Positions 1 to 15,266 of a DNA stretch of 64,000 nucleotides are shown one piece after another. The stretch is taken from assembly GCA_025174535.1 (NCBI GenBank), contig JALBUN010000032.1, positions 1-64,000 on the forward strand. The letters are read 5' to 3'. Under the pieces are notes generated by a model. It had not been told where the DNA came from, made no database searches, and was given only the letters and a program-made list of their open reading frames with translations. The DNA is from Cantharellus purpuraceus. Its lineage: Eukaryota > Basidiomycota > Agaricomycetes > Cantharellales > Hydnaceae. The translations under genes and the position numbers were made by a program. Position 1 is the first letter of the stretch, and the number at the start of each line of letters is the position of its first letter.

Positions 1-237
1 CTTCAAAAAGAAGGGTTTGCGACACGAAGAATAAGCATCATCTTTCCTTGCCATGCCCCAGGAGGAAGAAGCTCCATCAGGTCCACACAGCAACAAGAGA
101 TCTGTGAAAATTCTTGCTCCACTTCAAAAAGAAGGGTTTGCGACACGAGGAATCCGCATCATCTTTCCCTGCTATGCCTCAGGAGGAAGAAGCTTCATCA
201 GGTCCGTACAGCAACAATAGATCTGTGAGAATTCCCC
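1..237. repeat. 121-bp direct tandem duplication
   Basis: Two adjacent copies of a segment that begins CTTCAAAAAGAAGGGTTTGC lie at 1-121 and 122 to about 237. They differ at scattered positions, so the duplication is not brand new. The left copy starts at the window edge, so further copies may lie outside. No coding frame spans it. Confidence 0.85.
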
Positions 238-569
238 CAAGCTCGGCGCTCAGCTTCAAGAGGGAGCTGCTCTTTTAGGAAGGCCGCTCAACTGGTTAAC
301 ACATACTCATCGATTATAGAGGGGCGCCTAGCGCTTCCTGTACAATGCGTGACTGTCACCAAAATCAAATATCCACAATTCAAGGTTCCCTGTCCCCGAA
401 GTAGCTGTCTTCACTTGAAACATGAGCGCATATTGAGATCCCGACTCTTCCGGATGGGGAAGCCTACATGTGTCAGTCACATGCAACTCAAAGCAGCACA
501 GTACCTAAAAGGCCATACCCTCACGTCCCGTCCCAACTTTCGTAAACGACACAACGACCCGACTCTGAA

Positions 570-2504
570 ATGCAGCCTGTTCCGGGATTCACTCCCCCGC
601 CACCGTATTTGCCTATCGAGTTTGAGCTGATCAAATCCCTCACATGGTTTTATGCGGGTAAGTAGCCGCCCATCAGCCCGAGCTCAAATACACATTCTGA
701 GTGCGCGCTGCGATGTAAGGCCTCATGATTTCTGTAATGTATGTATTCCCCCTCTCTAGTAAAGAGTCGTGGGACGTAGCGCGCGCATTTCAGGCTTTAT
801 GGTGTGACCCTCATGCAAGGATGGACATACCTCACAGGCAATCATAAGGATTCCTGGAAAATGATCATGATGGTAGGTAGAAAACCCATTACGTGTGCTA
901 CGATGGCTCACAGTCAGAACTTGCATGGATCAGGTATTATTTGTATTGTGAGTCCTATCGTGGGCCCTCAACGCATGCGATCTCATTGAATTTCATAGAG
1001 GCCTTGATTCCTCCACCTCAATCCTTTCAATGGTTGCGGGCCAACACTATTTTGTACGCTGAACTCACCATGCTACAGCATCTCGACCGATGGACTTTAC
1101 AGATAGACAATTATGGAAATGTTGGGACGATAGCCATTATGCCACTGTGAGGCAGTCATAGTTTTACTAGGTTGCTTCTAATTGAATAATGTCTTCAGCT
1201 CTTTTGACCTGGAGAATACACTCACTGTAGTCACGACCTTCGTGTACGCCTACTTATCAACCTAATACTGCGGTAACGTCGCTTACAGCTGCATTTGTAG
1301 TGTCCAGCTGTTCTTTGCTAGACAAATTTATATGTGTGCGTACTTTGTTCTGTCTTGGGCATGCGAAGATCGGCTGACACTAGGACATCATAGTCAACAA
1401 GAGAAGTTGGCCTGTTGTTATCGTTGTTGTACGTAGTACAGTTCCACTCTGCTGCCACGGATTTGCCTCTGAGGGTTTTTCTGTTAATTCAGGTTCTCTT
1501 CTCCCTTGCAGCTTTGGGTATGTTCACTCCATAATAGATCATTCACTGTCTAAGTCGATTTTATTTTATTTTTCTTGAGGTTTGGGAATTGGTAAGTTGC
1601 TTCAGTAACGTTGCAGTCAAAGTCGAACCTCACTGTCCATGCATAGGTGTGACTGTGGAGACCATCAAAGTCGCCAATCACAGCTCTCTCGCATCATTGA
1701 CTAACACGGTATGCAATGTGATGCGATGTTGTCAGTATGACCAACAGCATGCCTACAGATTATGATTGCCACTGGCCAAGGCATGGACGTCGCAAGCGAT
1801 ATTGTAGCCACCATCGCAATGACCTACATGCTCAACGGCTCTCGATCATCGCCTTTCGAGAAGTAAGTTGGTTGCAAGAGACGGTCCTTCCACAGCCAAC
1901 CTGATGCTTCCCTCACAGAACGGGCTCTCTTGTCAAATCCTTGGTTTTATTCACGATCAATCGTGCCATTGTGGTCACGTAAGTTTCCGCCTGATAGTAT
2001 CGATATCATGACAGTGGAAAACTCATTTCACATCTCAGAATCGTTCAACTCCTTTATTTAATCACTTTTGTCACTGCGCCCTCCTCCACTCGTTGGTATG
2101 TAACCTTGAGAGGAACGGGTATAGGCGTGTACCAAACGACTGATATTATCTTTGATACCCAGGGTTGTCTTCCACATGATTGTCAGCAAGGTCTACGTCA
2201 ACACGTTCCGTATGTCTATTTCATTACGTTCTCGTTTAACATCGCATTGAATTGTTACAATAGTTCTTATGTACGAGTCATATAGCACACCCGTTCGTGG
2301 TTCGCTGATCCCGGCTGCAGGTTGAACGCACGGAATGCGTTGCGCGATAAGCATCGCAACGAGTTCTCTGACCAAAGCGCCAAGATCTCAACTACTCCCT
2401 CCTACCACTTGAAGCCTGTCATGTCAGGCTCACATAGCGTCGACAGTGTAGACGACAGACAGATCCGCGTCAAGGTCCACACTGAGTCACAAGCGAACCC
2501 TTGA
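570..2504 (+). CDS. DUF6534-type multi-span membrane protein, copy 1
   Basis: Predicted integral membrane protein of the basidiomycete DUF6534 family, whose function is not known. The start at 570 gives MQPVPGFTPPPPYLPIEFE and matches the start of copy 2 at 3835. Recognisable pieces, in order, are the MQGWTYLT exon, the LDSSTSILSMVAGQH helix, DNYGN, ARQIY-like and KSWPVV segments, the IATGQGMDVASDIV loop and the family signature LNAR-ALR-KHRNE near the C terminus. The coding sequence is broken by roughly ten short introns. Each junction inspected (for example near 657, 872 and 945) keeps frame and matches the position used in copy 2. The C-terminal exon ends at 2504. A head-to-tail paralogue follows 1.3 kb downstream, so the pair arose by tandem duplication. 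Intron borders are inferred by eye; the family assignment rests on the conserved pieces. Confidence 0.72.
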
Positions 2505-3834
2505 ATTCAACAAAAAAGTTATGCGATATACGTCTACGGTACCATTGGTCTAGTATCTACGCTATTATTGATGAAAGGTGGAAAGGTATCTCGGGAGTTG
2601 TGTATGGTCGGATTCTGTACTACGCTTTCTTTCGCCAAGTTATGTTTCTTCTATAATACGGGCCAGTTGGCAAGTTTGCCACTTTATCACCTGATACAAG
2701 ATGGGTTGTGCGGCGTACTCCAGGGCTACATCACAAAAGACATCCAAGCTCAGGTCCAATTATTGGCGAATCTGACGAGCCATGCGCTCTAGGTCCATTG
2801 GTGAAGCCTTGAGGCCTCTTGACTCTCCCCCGACAACCCAATGTTAACTTCCACGGCATGATTGGTATCACTTAAGACTGTCAACCCAAGCAGTGACTTG
2901 TGCCAAAAGCATTTGAAGTTTAGGGGGCACCGACAAGTTACTGTAGTTAGGGTCGGGCGGAGGGCTGGTTGTCGCGGTGTGCATCTTTCTCCGTCATGCA
3001 TGCCTTGGCACCTAGGCCTCCGACCCCCTCTGCAGTGCAGCATCGATGCTGATGTAGACACACCACTGACAGTGCGTCATGGGCAAGCTCCAAGATTCTG
3101 TCTGCACAAATTGCTTCAAATTCAACACGCGTTTCACCTTGTGAACACGCCACCCCCATGGGGACCAGTGCAGTGCCTTGGGTGTAACGTACACTGATCG
3201 GTGGTAAACCTATGTTGCGGAGACAGTATAGGTGATCTGGATGATTCCAAAGTTTGTCAGAGTTTAGGTACGTCGACCACAAGCAAAGCAGGCACTCCTG
3301 TTTCTACAGGAAAGAGCTTGAGATTTGACTAATGAATATTATGTAATGTCGTGCGGTCCCTACATCTCGGCTTTGCCGATATTATGTTCTCTGGAGATAT
3401 CGGGGGTCTGATAATCTCAAAATGCCAGTTGGCCATTAACCGGGTAAGCAAACTCTGATGATCGAGAGCCTGAACCCCATATGGTGGAGATTGTCACAAA
3501 CAACACTGATTGAACTGACCATCACGATGTAGGTATGTACCCCATACTATATCGAATCTAGACTGCTGGCTTCCAGTAAGACGCTCCTATCCCCAAAGAA
3601 AATAGTAGTGATTAGTGCGACCGTTCATTTTCCCAAGGAGACGTGAGATAGCTAATACCGCCTATCACCATACATTCTGGTTGACCTTTTCCTCAAATGG
3701 CGGTACACTGGTAACCGTTGTGCACGGTCAGTTAGCGACTTCTCCTGACCCTGGAGTGGTGTCATAATATATATATCACTCGGGCATATATTGGTGTTAT
3801 CCTTCCGGACCCAACTTACCCCCACGACTTCATC
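2505..3834. other. Spacer between the two DUF6534 genes
   Basis: No convincing gene. Open frames here are short, start without context and do not resemble known proteins. The last 100 bp contain an AT-rich TATATATAT tract (about 3768-3776) some 65 bp upstream of the copy 2 start, which could be its core promoter. Confidence 0.5.
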
Positions 3835-5762
3835 ATGCAGCTTGTCTCAGGGTTCACTCCCCCACCACCTTACATCCCTCTCGAGATTGGAATCATCAGA
3901 TCGCTCACATGGTTCTATGCTGGTGAGTGGCTGCGTGTGAGTTTGAATACTTGACCTGAGCCTGATAATCATGATAGGTCTCATGATATCAGTGATGTAT
4001 GTCAACCCCTTTACTGCAGGATACTGGCTTTCAACCGGCAACTTGCGCTTCATGCACCCTAATTGATCATCTCTCTCTCTCTCTTAACCGGCAACTCGCG
4101 CAGGCTCTTCGGGGTGACCCTTATGCAAGGATGGACATACCTTACAAGCGAGCATAAAGATTCCTGGAAAATGATTGCAATGGTGATTTAAATAATTTAC
4201 AATTTGCTTTTGATCACCCATATCTCGACCTAGGTGCTATTTGTTTTGTTAGTTGTCTTATCATAAATCTTTCTATGCGAGTATCATAACGGAGAATCTT
4301 ATCTACTTAGAGGCCTAGATTCATCCACCACGATCCTTTCAATGGTTGCTGGTCAACACTGGTTTGTGCGTTTAACAGCATACAGCTTTGAAGTATTATA
4401 GCTGACAGGATTGCTGCTACAGATAGATAATTATGGAAACGTCGGAGCCATAGCCATAATGCCGCTGTAAGATTATTAAAACACGACCCTACTGCTTCTG
4501 ACCTAGTTCTATAGCACTTTTGATATGGAAAATACACTTACCGTGGTCACAACCTTTGTGTATGCTTACACATCTACTAAGGAGATGTTGTCACTTATAG
4601 TCGTATCATCAGCGTCCAGCTGTTCTTCGCCAGGCAAATCTACATTTGTGTGTACCTTCGGTATGTAACATGACAGTATCAGCTGACATTAAAACATTAT
4701 AGTTAACAAGAAGAGTTGGCCTGTCGTCATCATCGTTGTACGTTGGGGCTCTATTCTACTGCTATAATATTTCCCCCCATAACTTTCTGTTCGATTCAGA
4801 TTTTCTTCTCCCTGGTAGCCTTGGGTATGTCCATTCCTGAAACAATGTATTTTACTGGCTGCTGAGCGCCCACTTTCAGGTTTGGGAATTGGTAAGTTTC
4901 ATTTACGCGTAAGAGCGAGATATTACTCATACTCCGCGTCAGGCGTGACCGTGGAGATCATCAAAGTCCAAAATCACAGCTCACTGGCGTCATTGGCTAA
5001 CACGGTTCGTTCAGTGCGGCAAATCCGGTGTCTGGTTCATCGAATCTCTACAGATCATGATTGCCACTGGTCAGGGCATGGATGTCGCAAGCGACATTGT
5101 GTCTACGATCGCAATGACTTACATGTTACGAAGCAGTTCACGACCATCGGGTTTTCTGAGGTAGGGTATCACGAGAAAGTATTTTTGTTAAACCCCATCT
5201 CCCTCTCAGGTCCGGCTCTCTTATCAAATCATTGGTCATATTCATGGTCAATCGTGCAATTATCGTCACGTATGTTTCGATTAGCAATATCTGGGTGGAG
5301 GGCAGCTCACGCAAGATATAAGGATTGTACAACTCCTTTATTTGATAACCTTTGTTGTGGCGCCCACATCAACACATTGGTCTGTAACCTTTGAGGAAGG
5401 TGTAAAAAACAAAGGCTGATTCCATCCTCTATTTCCAGGATTGTTTTCCACATGATTGTCAGCAAGGTCTATGTTAACACATTCCGTACGTGTGCTTCCC
5501 TTTGTTCGAGCTGATCTCGTATTGAACCCTTTGCCATAGTTCTGATGTACGCGTTGTGTATCCACGCTCCACCTTTCACTGACCTGGTTGCAGGTTGAAC
5601 GCACGAGCCTCATTGCGCGAACGACACATAAATGAGCTAAGTGACCCCGGTGTGAATGTCAACTCTTTCCACTTGAACCCCATCTCCGTGAAGAGTATCG
5701 GCAGTATGGACCACAGACAGATTCATGTCAAGGTCGACACCGAAACAAACATGGACATGTAA
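3835..5762 (+). CDS. DUF6534-type multi-span membrane protein, copy 2
   Basis: Paralogue of the gene at 570-2504 with the same exon order. The start codon at 3835 gives MQLVSGFTPPPPYIPLEIG, followed by SLTWFYAG and a GT donor. Later exons encode GVTLMQGWTYLTSEHKDSW, LGLDSSTTILSMVAGQHW, QIDNYGNVGAIAIMPL, MENTLTVVTTFV, NKKSWPVVIIV, GVTVEIIKVQNHSSLASLA, MIATGQGMDVASDIVSTIAM and SLIKSLVIFMVNRAI. The last exon reads LNARASLRERHINELSD and ends at 5762. Alternating hydrophobic segments suggest about seven membrane spans; the DUF6534 signature sits at the end of the last helix and the start of the cytosolic tail. No frame break was found. The role is unknown, and a membrane sensor or receptor-like function is only a guess from topology. 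Confidence 0.78.
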
Positions 5763-8300
5763 CCCTTCAAGTTTTACAGTCTAGCGTAGACACCAGCCGT
5801 TGATGTAAAAACCAGCGCCCCAAGTCTGTATGCACTCTTCGCCGTGTAACAGGTTGTACTATGGGCATTTTCTTGTCTGTATACCCTAATTTTCATGTCG
5901 TCTATTCAGAACGCCTTCGAGTGCATCAACTTGGTGCAGTAATGCAGAATGCAATACCACTCCATTCCCCTGGGGCCACAGCGTGGCCATTCAAGGACGC
6001 CAAGGCACTTCACTATTGCATAGGGTTGCTATTCGTTCGCCGAATGTTCTATCAACATCCGTGACATGCATCGAAACAAAAAAAAAGCATAGTCTGAGAG
6101 CTGTCCGAGAGCTTGAGAGTTTGTCCTTATATTCACGTACCAGAAGCTACTACATCATGAGCTATGTCATTGAGACCACGAGAAGGACAGGCGAGTGATA
6201 TGGAACAGGTATTATCTCATCGGATTCTAACCTCTAGGTTATGATCGGGGCAGCGACCGGAGCATGGACTATTGCTAACCGGATTTCTGCAAGAGGTAAT
6301 GTAAACGCCGGTGCCCGTGGGAAAAGTAAATCTGTGTTTGTTCTGAACAAGCACCTTTCTTTTACCTTGGACTAGACTGCTTTGGACCAAGTTGGCGGCC
6401 GTCACCGGTCACCCCGAAATACCAGGTCCCACCGATGCATCTGCTGCTGCTCGTGTTGTTTGCCATGTATCTCACAGCAACAGCTGAGAGTCTGCTACTG
6501 ATCATGCAATTCTCCACCAACCGCAGGCGATTTTACTGTAAGGATGTGCAGCCCATGGAGGCATGAGCACAAGAAATATCTCCTAGCCGCGAGCAAGCGC
6601 GCGGCAGCCGGAATGCGAGCATTACAATGGGAAACTCAATTGATGGAAGATATCAGATATCTGTTCCACTGTGTGGAAGACTCTTGTGATTGTTACGCGG
6701 ACTCGCTTTTGGAAAGGCCTCTCGCCGTTACACTGAACCTTGAGCTTGTGGGCCCAGGGACACAGGGACACAGGGGCACTCCTCTCTCGGACTGTGATAG
6801 CCACATCGTTGGCAGATGTCATGGACTACACTCTGGTAGACTTGTATTGGTGATTTTTATATCGAATATTAATCCTTGATCTAAACCCATTGCAGAATCC
6901 GAGGCAATATTCCGCATGTGACCTGCATTTTTCTCGCTTGCCTTATTGCTGCTATACCAACCCAGTCATTGACGTATTCGAATTGACACCCTTAAGGCTG
7001 TTGTCAGTCAATATCGACACGCATATCATGCTCCTTTAAAAGTGAGGTTTCAGTGTCAACTTGTCTCGTTTCCATGTGTCATACAGCTTGTGTACAAGTG
7101 ATTGATTGATCGCCGTGACCGCACTATCACCACCCTCTCGATGGGACGTCGAAGACAGACTGTACAGGAACTGCCCGGGGAGCCGTGGCTCCGGTTGACC
7201 AAACGTGAATTAAGGAAAGCAGCAACCCATGACTATAGTGCCCAGGCACATATCAGTTGCTGATACATATGAAACTTTTTTTACAACGCGGATCCTGCCG
7301 GCGGAGTCCTCGAGAACGTCCATTACAACATTTTCTTCGGAGTACGTATCATGTGGACTACTTATGGCTCCAAGAACCTACCACTGAAAGGAATGGAGAA
7401 ATAACCCACCCCTCAGGCCTCAGGTCTTGATCTTAGCCTTGCATGAAAAGTCACCGGTCACCGACACCCCTTCCATCGCCCTTGGGACGCCGGGAGTCGT
7501 TGTTACAATTTATTTCATGCTAGGCAGTCTTGCAAGCTGAGTGCAACCGGGATTCAGTTATTAGAATCTAATTCGTCAAATATTGTCCCGGCTACACTGG
7601 AGTGACCAGCTGGTAGTAATTTGTACATATACAATAGTATGGAGATATGGTGCAGGGTGAAAATATTGCAATGACTCTGCCTTCCGGCCATATCATGATG
7701 GGTGTGAGTCGATGTGCTTCGATTGGGGCGAGTTTGTTTAGCACATGGCCGGTGTTGAGGATCATGAGACTCTGAAATATTCTTTCCCCCATCTTCCTCC
7801 CAGCTTCGTTGATAGGTGCTTCGGTGAGTCAAAAATGATGTACATGATGGAATAGCTGAACACACGGTGAGCCCTTTGCACTGTCGAAAACCAAAAATAC
7901 CAACAAATTAAACACTGATGCAAGGACGCACTTATGTAGATATACGACCGACTTGGCGAGGTAATGAACAACCAACATTCAATTTGTGTTCTAGGATTCC
8001 CATCCATCTTGTCCCTCACGAAACTAATGTCTTGCATCATGATAGATTCCCTCGCAACGTTAAGTATTCATTCGGCTTGGTATGTTCGATTTCTGCAAGT
8101 GCTCCCACTATGGAGGTCCTAGAGGATGTTTCAGAGAACCCCTTTCGCACTATGGATCCCATATATTCGGTAGGATCATCTCAATGGTTGAGCACTGATC
8201 AATGGCTTCGAATAGTGATAGTCTTGTATAGTAAAGCGGATGGCCAATGTCATATACTTCTTGTGCCTGATTCTTGTAATACACTCTGAGCAGTATTAAC
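5763..8300. other. 2.5-kb region without a supported gene
   Basis: Open frames here (for example around 6544-6879 and 7918-8289) lack recognisable motifs, splice logic or compositional support. I see no repeat or RNA gene. It separates the convergent ends of the DUF6534 pair and SelO. Confidence 0.45.
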
Positions 8301-11031
<2,731 letters not shown>

Positions 11032-11312
11032 TCATAAGCTCTCTTATATCACGTGACTATGCACGTCACGGCAGGAGAAAACGTATATTCAGAGAATTAA
11101 TCATAATTCTAAGAGCGAGTGGAGGTGGGGTGTGGTCGAAACAGGTAGTAATAGTACACGGCATGCTACAGGCTGTCCTACACGCGATGACTGGAAATAT
11201 ATAAGGAACGACATCTGAAGAGGTACGGCAAAGTGAATGTGAATATTCTGATAAAATAATGATCAATACACCGGTGAGTAAACATCGGGATTGAAATCGA
11301 CTCAGACCATCG

Positions 11313-13201
11313 TTATGACTCAGATCCTTTTCTCTGGAGAGCCCTCTTTCTCTCTATCTCCCACCTCTCCAGCTCCATCTTCAACTTTTCCACGCGCACC
11401 TTGTCCACTGGATGACTGGAGCTGTGCAGACCCCCGTCTTGCGAAACCCAGAGCGCCCCAGGCAGAACGCCAGGAAGTTGTGTTCCAATGGCCTGCTGTC
11501 GCATCTCCTGGGTGAGCGGGGTATTTATCCGGGATTCCCAGAAATTCACAGCAGCTCGCGCATCCCATCCTGCTAGTGCCAATAATCTTTCACAGCATCA
11601 GCAAGAAGGTCAAATATCAAGGTTGTTTTCCTGCACCTGATAGACACTACATCGGCCTCGATCTCCATCCGGTGACTGGAGCATGAGTCCGCCGCATGTG
11701 CAAATTCACGTTTCCCAACCTCACCGACTTGCTCTAGAGCATCATTTAGAAAAGGCCCACCGACCATTGTGATAGGAAATAATAGCGCGCGAAACAGGTC
11801 TGTAATAATAGACATCAAGCTCGGTAAAAACACGCTCGCGGAAGAGAGCGTCTCAAGGTGGTGTGACAGCAGTAGGTGAGCCAGTTCATGTGCTACAAGA
11901 ATCGCGAGCTGCGCATCTTGTTCTGGGGTGGGCACCGGAGGGGTGGAGGATGGAGATGAGAACAGACTGCGCTTGAGGTATGAAAGTAAAGAAGAGGAGT
12001 TTGGTCGGTTTCCTGCTGGTGTAACTTTCCGGAGGATTTCATCCAGAAAACCTGAGAATATGACTACGCCACCACTACCGTTGGGCCCGAAGCCATATGA
12101 GAAGGCATTTGATTGACTCGGCTCGTCAGTTACCAAGAAGGAGTAGGGTGGTCCCAAGACCGAGTGGGGTGGGGTGTCGGTTGCAATGTGGCTATTATGG
12201 TGCTCTGACTCCGCATTTGGTGGTTCAAGGTAATGCAGACGCTGAGAAGCACGTGGTCGAGGGAGTAAGGGATGTTCTGGTGGAGGAGGATATGGTGGGT
12301 CATTAGCATTCCGCTCAAACCAAGCATCATGCAACAGCTTGTCGTCCTGCAAAGCGGGAACAACGCTTTCCAAGCGTCGAAGAGTTCTCTCAACCCATAG
12401 ATAACGCCAATCTGTGGGCGGAATGACTTTTGGTGGTCCATGCGACGTCGTGAGGACCTCATTTACTGCTTTATACCAACCGGGTCCTGCCAGATCACGG
12501 GCGATAGTCTCCTCCTCATCGGGAGATATAACTATGAGTCTCAGTCTATAACAGTACGTGTGCATTGAGCGTTGGTCTCGCATTCTACTTGGCAGCTCAC
12601 CTTCCGGTCAGAGGTGTTCTCTCCACACTCGCCAACGCAACCAACGAAATGAGACCTGCAGGAACTAACAGGAGGAACTTCACAATGCTGTTGTTGATCC
12701 TCATCATTCTCACAAATTGAGGACGCTTTGCCTCCCACTCCGGAAATTTATTAGGGTGTCGATCTAATTTGCGCAGCCACTTGCGCCCAATATGCTTGCG
12801 AAGCAGTGCCATAGGAACTAGCGTGAGTGCAACACGAATGACGGTCTGTAAGGTGTTGAAGACAAGAGAAGACTATGATCAGCAGCGTCAGCACGCGCGA
12901 ACAAGTGTTGTGTTCTACGACGCACCTTCAAAGCCGCGAGCAAAATCGGCCAGCCTTCATTGCGTCTAGTTGCATGAAAATTGCGTGACAAACTAATGAT
13001 GCCCTTTGAAGGCGTGGGGTTTCTCGACAATCGCGATGACAGTTTTGAGATCGTTGACCGGGCTGTCCTAGTGCATGCTCCAATGTGGAGGTAGCTGTGA
13101 GACAACAGCGGCAGCATTTCCACTGAGGAGGCCCTGAAGGCAGATATTGCAAAGGGAGGTGATCTAGGACCAAGCGCGTTCCTGCTGTATATACGCAGCA
13201 T
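11313..13201 (-). CDS. M48-family metallopeptidase, OMA1-like, mitochondrial
   Basis: Zinc metalloprotease of family M48. The long third exon contains the zinc site VAHELAHLLLSHH (HExxH) and, about 75 residues later, EIEADVVSIR, supplying the third (Glu) ligand of the EAD motif. An intron follows and the frame resumes as LLALAGWDARAAVNFWE, ending at 11313. The first exon (start 13201) is rich in Arg and Ser and ends RNFHATRRNEGWPILLAAL, a typical mitochondrial presequence and cleavage context. The second exon has a hydrophobic stretch (FLLLVPAGLISLVALASV), likely an inner-membrane anchor. This architecture matches the OMA1 branch, which clips inner-membrane proteins under stress. A proline-rich insert lies around the middle. 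It is tandem with SVF1 upstream and SelO downstream, all on the minus strand. Orthology to OMA1 itself, rather than a related M48 paralogue, is not certain. Confidence 0.85.
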
Positions 13202-13368
13202 CGCGGATAATCATGGCTCACTGCAGAAGGTACATATACTTGACGTTTGCTTCCGTTTCAAACTCAGCCACGGCCCCGCCCTCACGCCAACACTGCCTGA
13301 GTCAGTGAGTCAAGCGCTTAATGTCCATCGTCGTACTAGTTCTCAGCAATTCCTCTACATTAGATCCT

Positions 13369-14823
13369 CTACGAAATAAATGTGGCCTCGTTGAAGAGCG
13401 TGCCTTTGACAGAAACTGTTGTAAGGTCATTCCCCTTAGCTCCGGGGAGGAAGCTGGTCGGGCAGGTCATAACCAATGACGCAGGATTCAACCACTGGAA
13501 TATATATATAAGCCAATTCCTGGCAGAAGTGTAAACAGGCGCACCTGATAAATGTATGGCTTTGTTCCTGCAACATAGTTGACAACTACTTTGATCATCT
13601 TCGGAATCTCTGCAAGCACGTCCACCTTCTCTATGAGGCCTTTTGGGGATTGTGGAGTCCCTACATCGACGTCCAGTTTGGCAGATACGTTGCCCTGTAG
13701 GCCAGGAGCAACACTAAGACCTGCCCATTCAAACACGAGGCGGCTTGGAGGACTGTACTTTGTGTCAGAGTCCAAATGAGTATCGAAGTGGGTCGCCCGT
13801 GACTTGATCAGGACATGATCGGACAGAGGCTCATCTGGCCATATTGTCTCACCAGTCACAGTGACTAATTTTCCCCCTACGACCAACGACCCTACGCTCA
13901 CCTTGACGCCCCCTGAGCCAGCGCCTTTGCGACCGAACTGATCCACTGTGGTGAACTCCATCTGAATAGCTGAGACACCCTCGTACTCATCGCTTTGAAA
14001 GTTGGCAAAATTCCATCGCGAAGCTATCAGGTTAGGACGCATCCCCTGAATGGCATGGACGAACATCCCAGGTCCACATGCGGTAATGGCCTTGCCATTC
14101 TGAATGATGTGCCCAGATGCAACGGTTCGTGGCCAAAACCTATGCACAACATAACCCTCTCGTTTCTCCGGATTAGCACCAAAAGTTGAAAAGCCGCCCT
14201 TGGGACCCTTGCCCAATTTGAAGCCTGGCACAGAGGCAGGACGTGAAATGACCAATGCGATCTGAATATCTTTTGAAAGATTGGCATTGATCGTGTAAGA
14301 CTCTGCAGCTCCATCTGCTTGGTTTCCAGACTTGTGGATAATGGTGAACTCATCCGCTCGTGACGAACGTTTGTCGTATGTGACTCCCCCTGAAGACGGG
14401 GGAGGTGTCACGAAATTGGACACATTCACCGAACGCCAAACTTGCTCCCTGGTATTGGGATTGTAGACTTTACATGTAAACTGAACAGCCGGATACCACA
14501 ACCTGAAGGAAATTTAACATCAATGCCAAACAAAACAAAAAAAGTAGGGAGATATACCCAGTGGACGAGTAGATGACTTGACACATAACGAATGTGCCAT
14601 CCTCGATAATATTGTACCATGTTTGTGTTTCGGTCACAAAGCCTCCTGAACATTTCCATTCCGTGTCTATGGGTTCAAGTTCGCCAAAGACATCGTTGGG
14701 AGCATATGCCGAGGTCACGGGCTGAAAGGTCGCTGCATCAGGCGCCGAGCTGGAGATACGTCATGGACATATGGCATGAAATGATACAACAGTTGCGACT
14801 CACAAAAATATTGAGGAGAACAT
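13369..14823 (-). CDS. SVF1: Survival factor Svf1 (Svf1-like family, lipocalin-like fold)
   Basis: Svf1 proteins are soluble beta-barrel proteins. In yeast Svf1 protects against oxidative and cold stress and handles ceramide between ER and Golgi. A short first exon encodes MFSSIF (start 14823). The frame then resumes as SAPDAATFQP and continues AYAPNDVFGELEP, GGFVTETQTWYNIIEDGTF, VQFTCKVYNP, ADEFTIIHKSG, GYVVHRFWPR, GPGMFVHAIQGMRPNL, VSAIQMEFTT, GRKGAGSGGVKV, ETIWPDEPLSDHVLIKSRA, THFDTHLDSDTKYSPPSRL and VNYVAGTKPYIYQ. A final exon gives WLNPASLVMT and ends NEATFIS at 13369. Both the N-terminal and C-terminal Svf1 halves are present. The gene is complete with four exons. It is divergent from the lipase gene across 443 bp. 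Confidence 0.92.
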
Positions 14824-15266
14824 CGTAAACGCTAAAGCCAAATCACGGCGGCATCGTGATGTCACAGACTCACAGTCACAAATTCTCCTGTGGCACTTGC
14901 TGAATGATTGACTGTAGCCGTCAGGGATTGACGTCTTGTGGAAGCCTGCAGCGCTGCATCTATGGCATATAAGCTGAATTGTTTCGAGCATACAGTCCCT
15001 TCACTTCCCTGAAGATTCTCTGGCCGCTCTGTTTGCTTTGCATGATCGTATCATCTTGTTCTGTCAATCAGCAAGAAAATGTACGTCTTTTATCTGCCGA
15101 GGTTCATCATAAACGTGATAGAGTCACTGCGATCTGCCAGCTGCGACCTGTCAGCTTCTGTTACGAACTACTGCGCTTCTTTGGATGCACCTTGTCATAG
15201 ATCTCACAAGTCTTTGTTCCTTTTCATCTCACATCTTGGACACGTATTCCACCACCAACATAAACT
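14824..15266. promoter_or_regulatory. Divergent promoter region of SVF1 and the lipase gene
   Basis: 443 bp between two divergent starts (14823 and 15267) with no supported gene. It must hold both 5' leaders. A GTGACATCACG-like sequence sits about 35 bp upstream of the SVF1 start. I see no clear TATA box. Confidence 0.4.

Noticed and set aside
6544..6879. 111-codon frame
   Set aside because: No motif, no splice context, overlapping frame on the other strand.
7762..8040. Minus-strand frames downstream of SelO
   Set aside because: SelO ends at 8301; these frames do not continue it and show no features.
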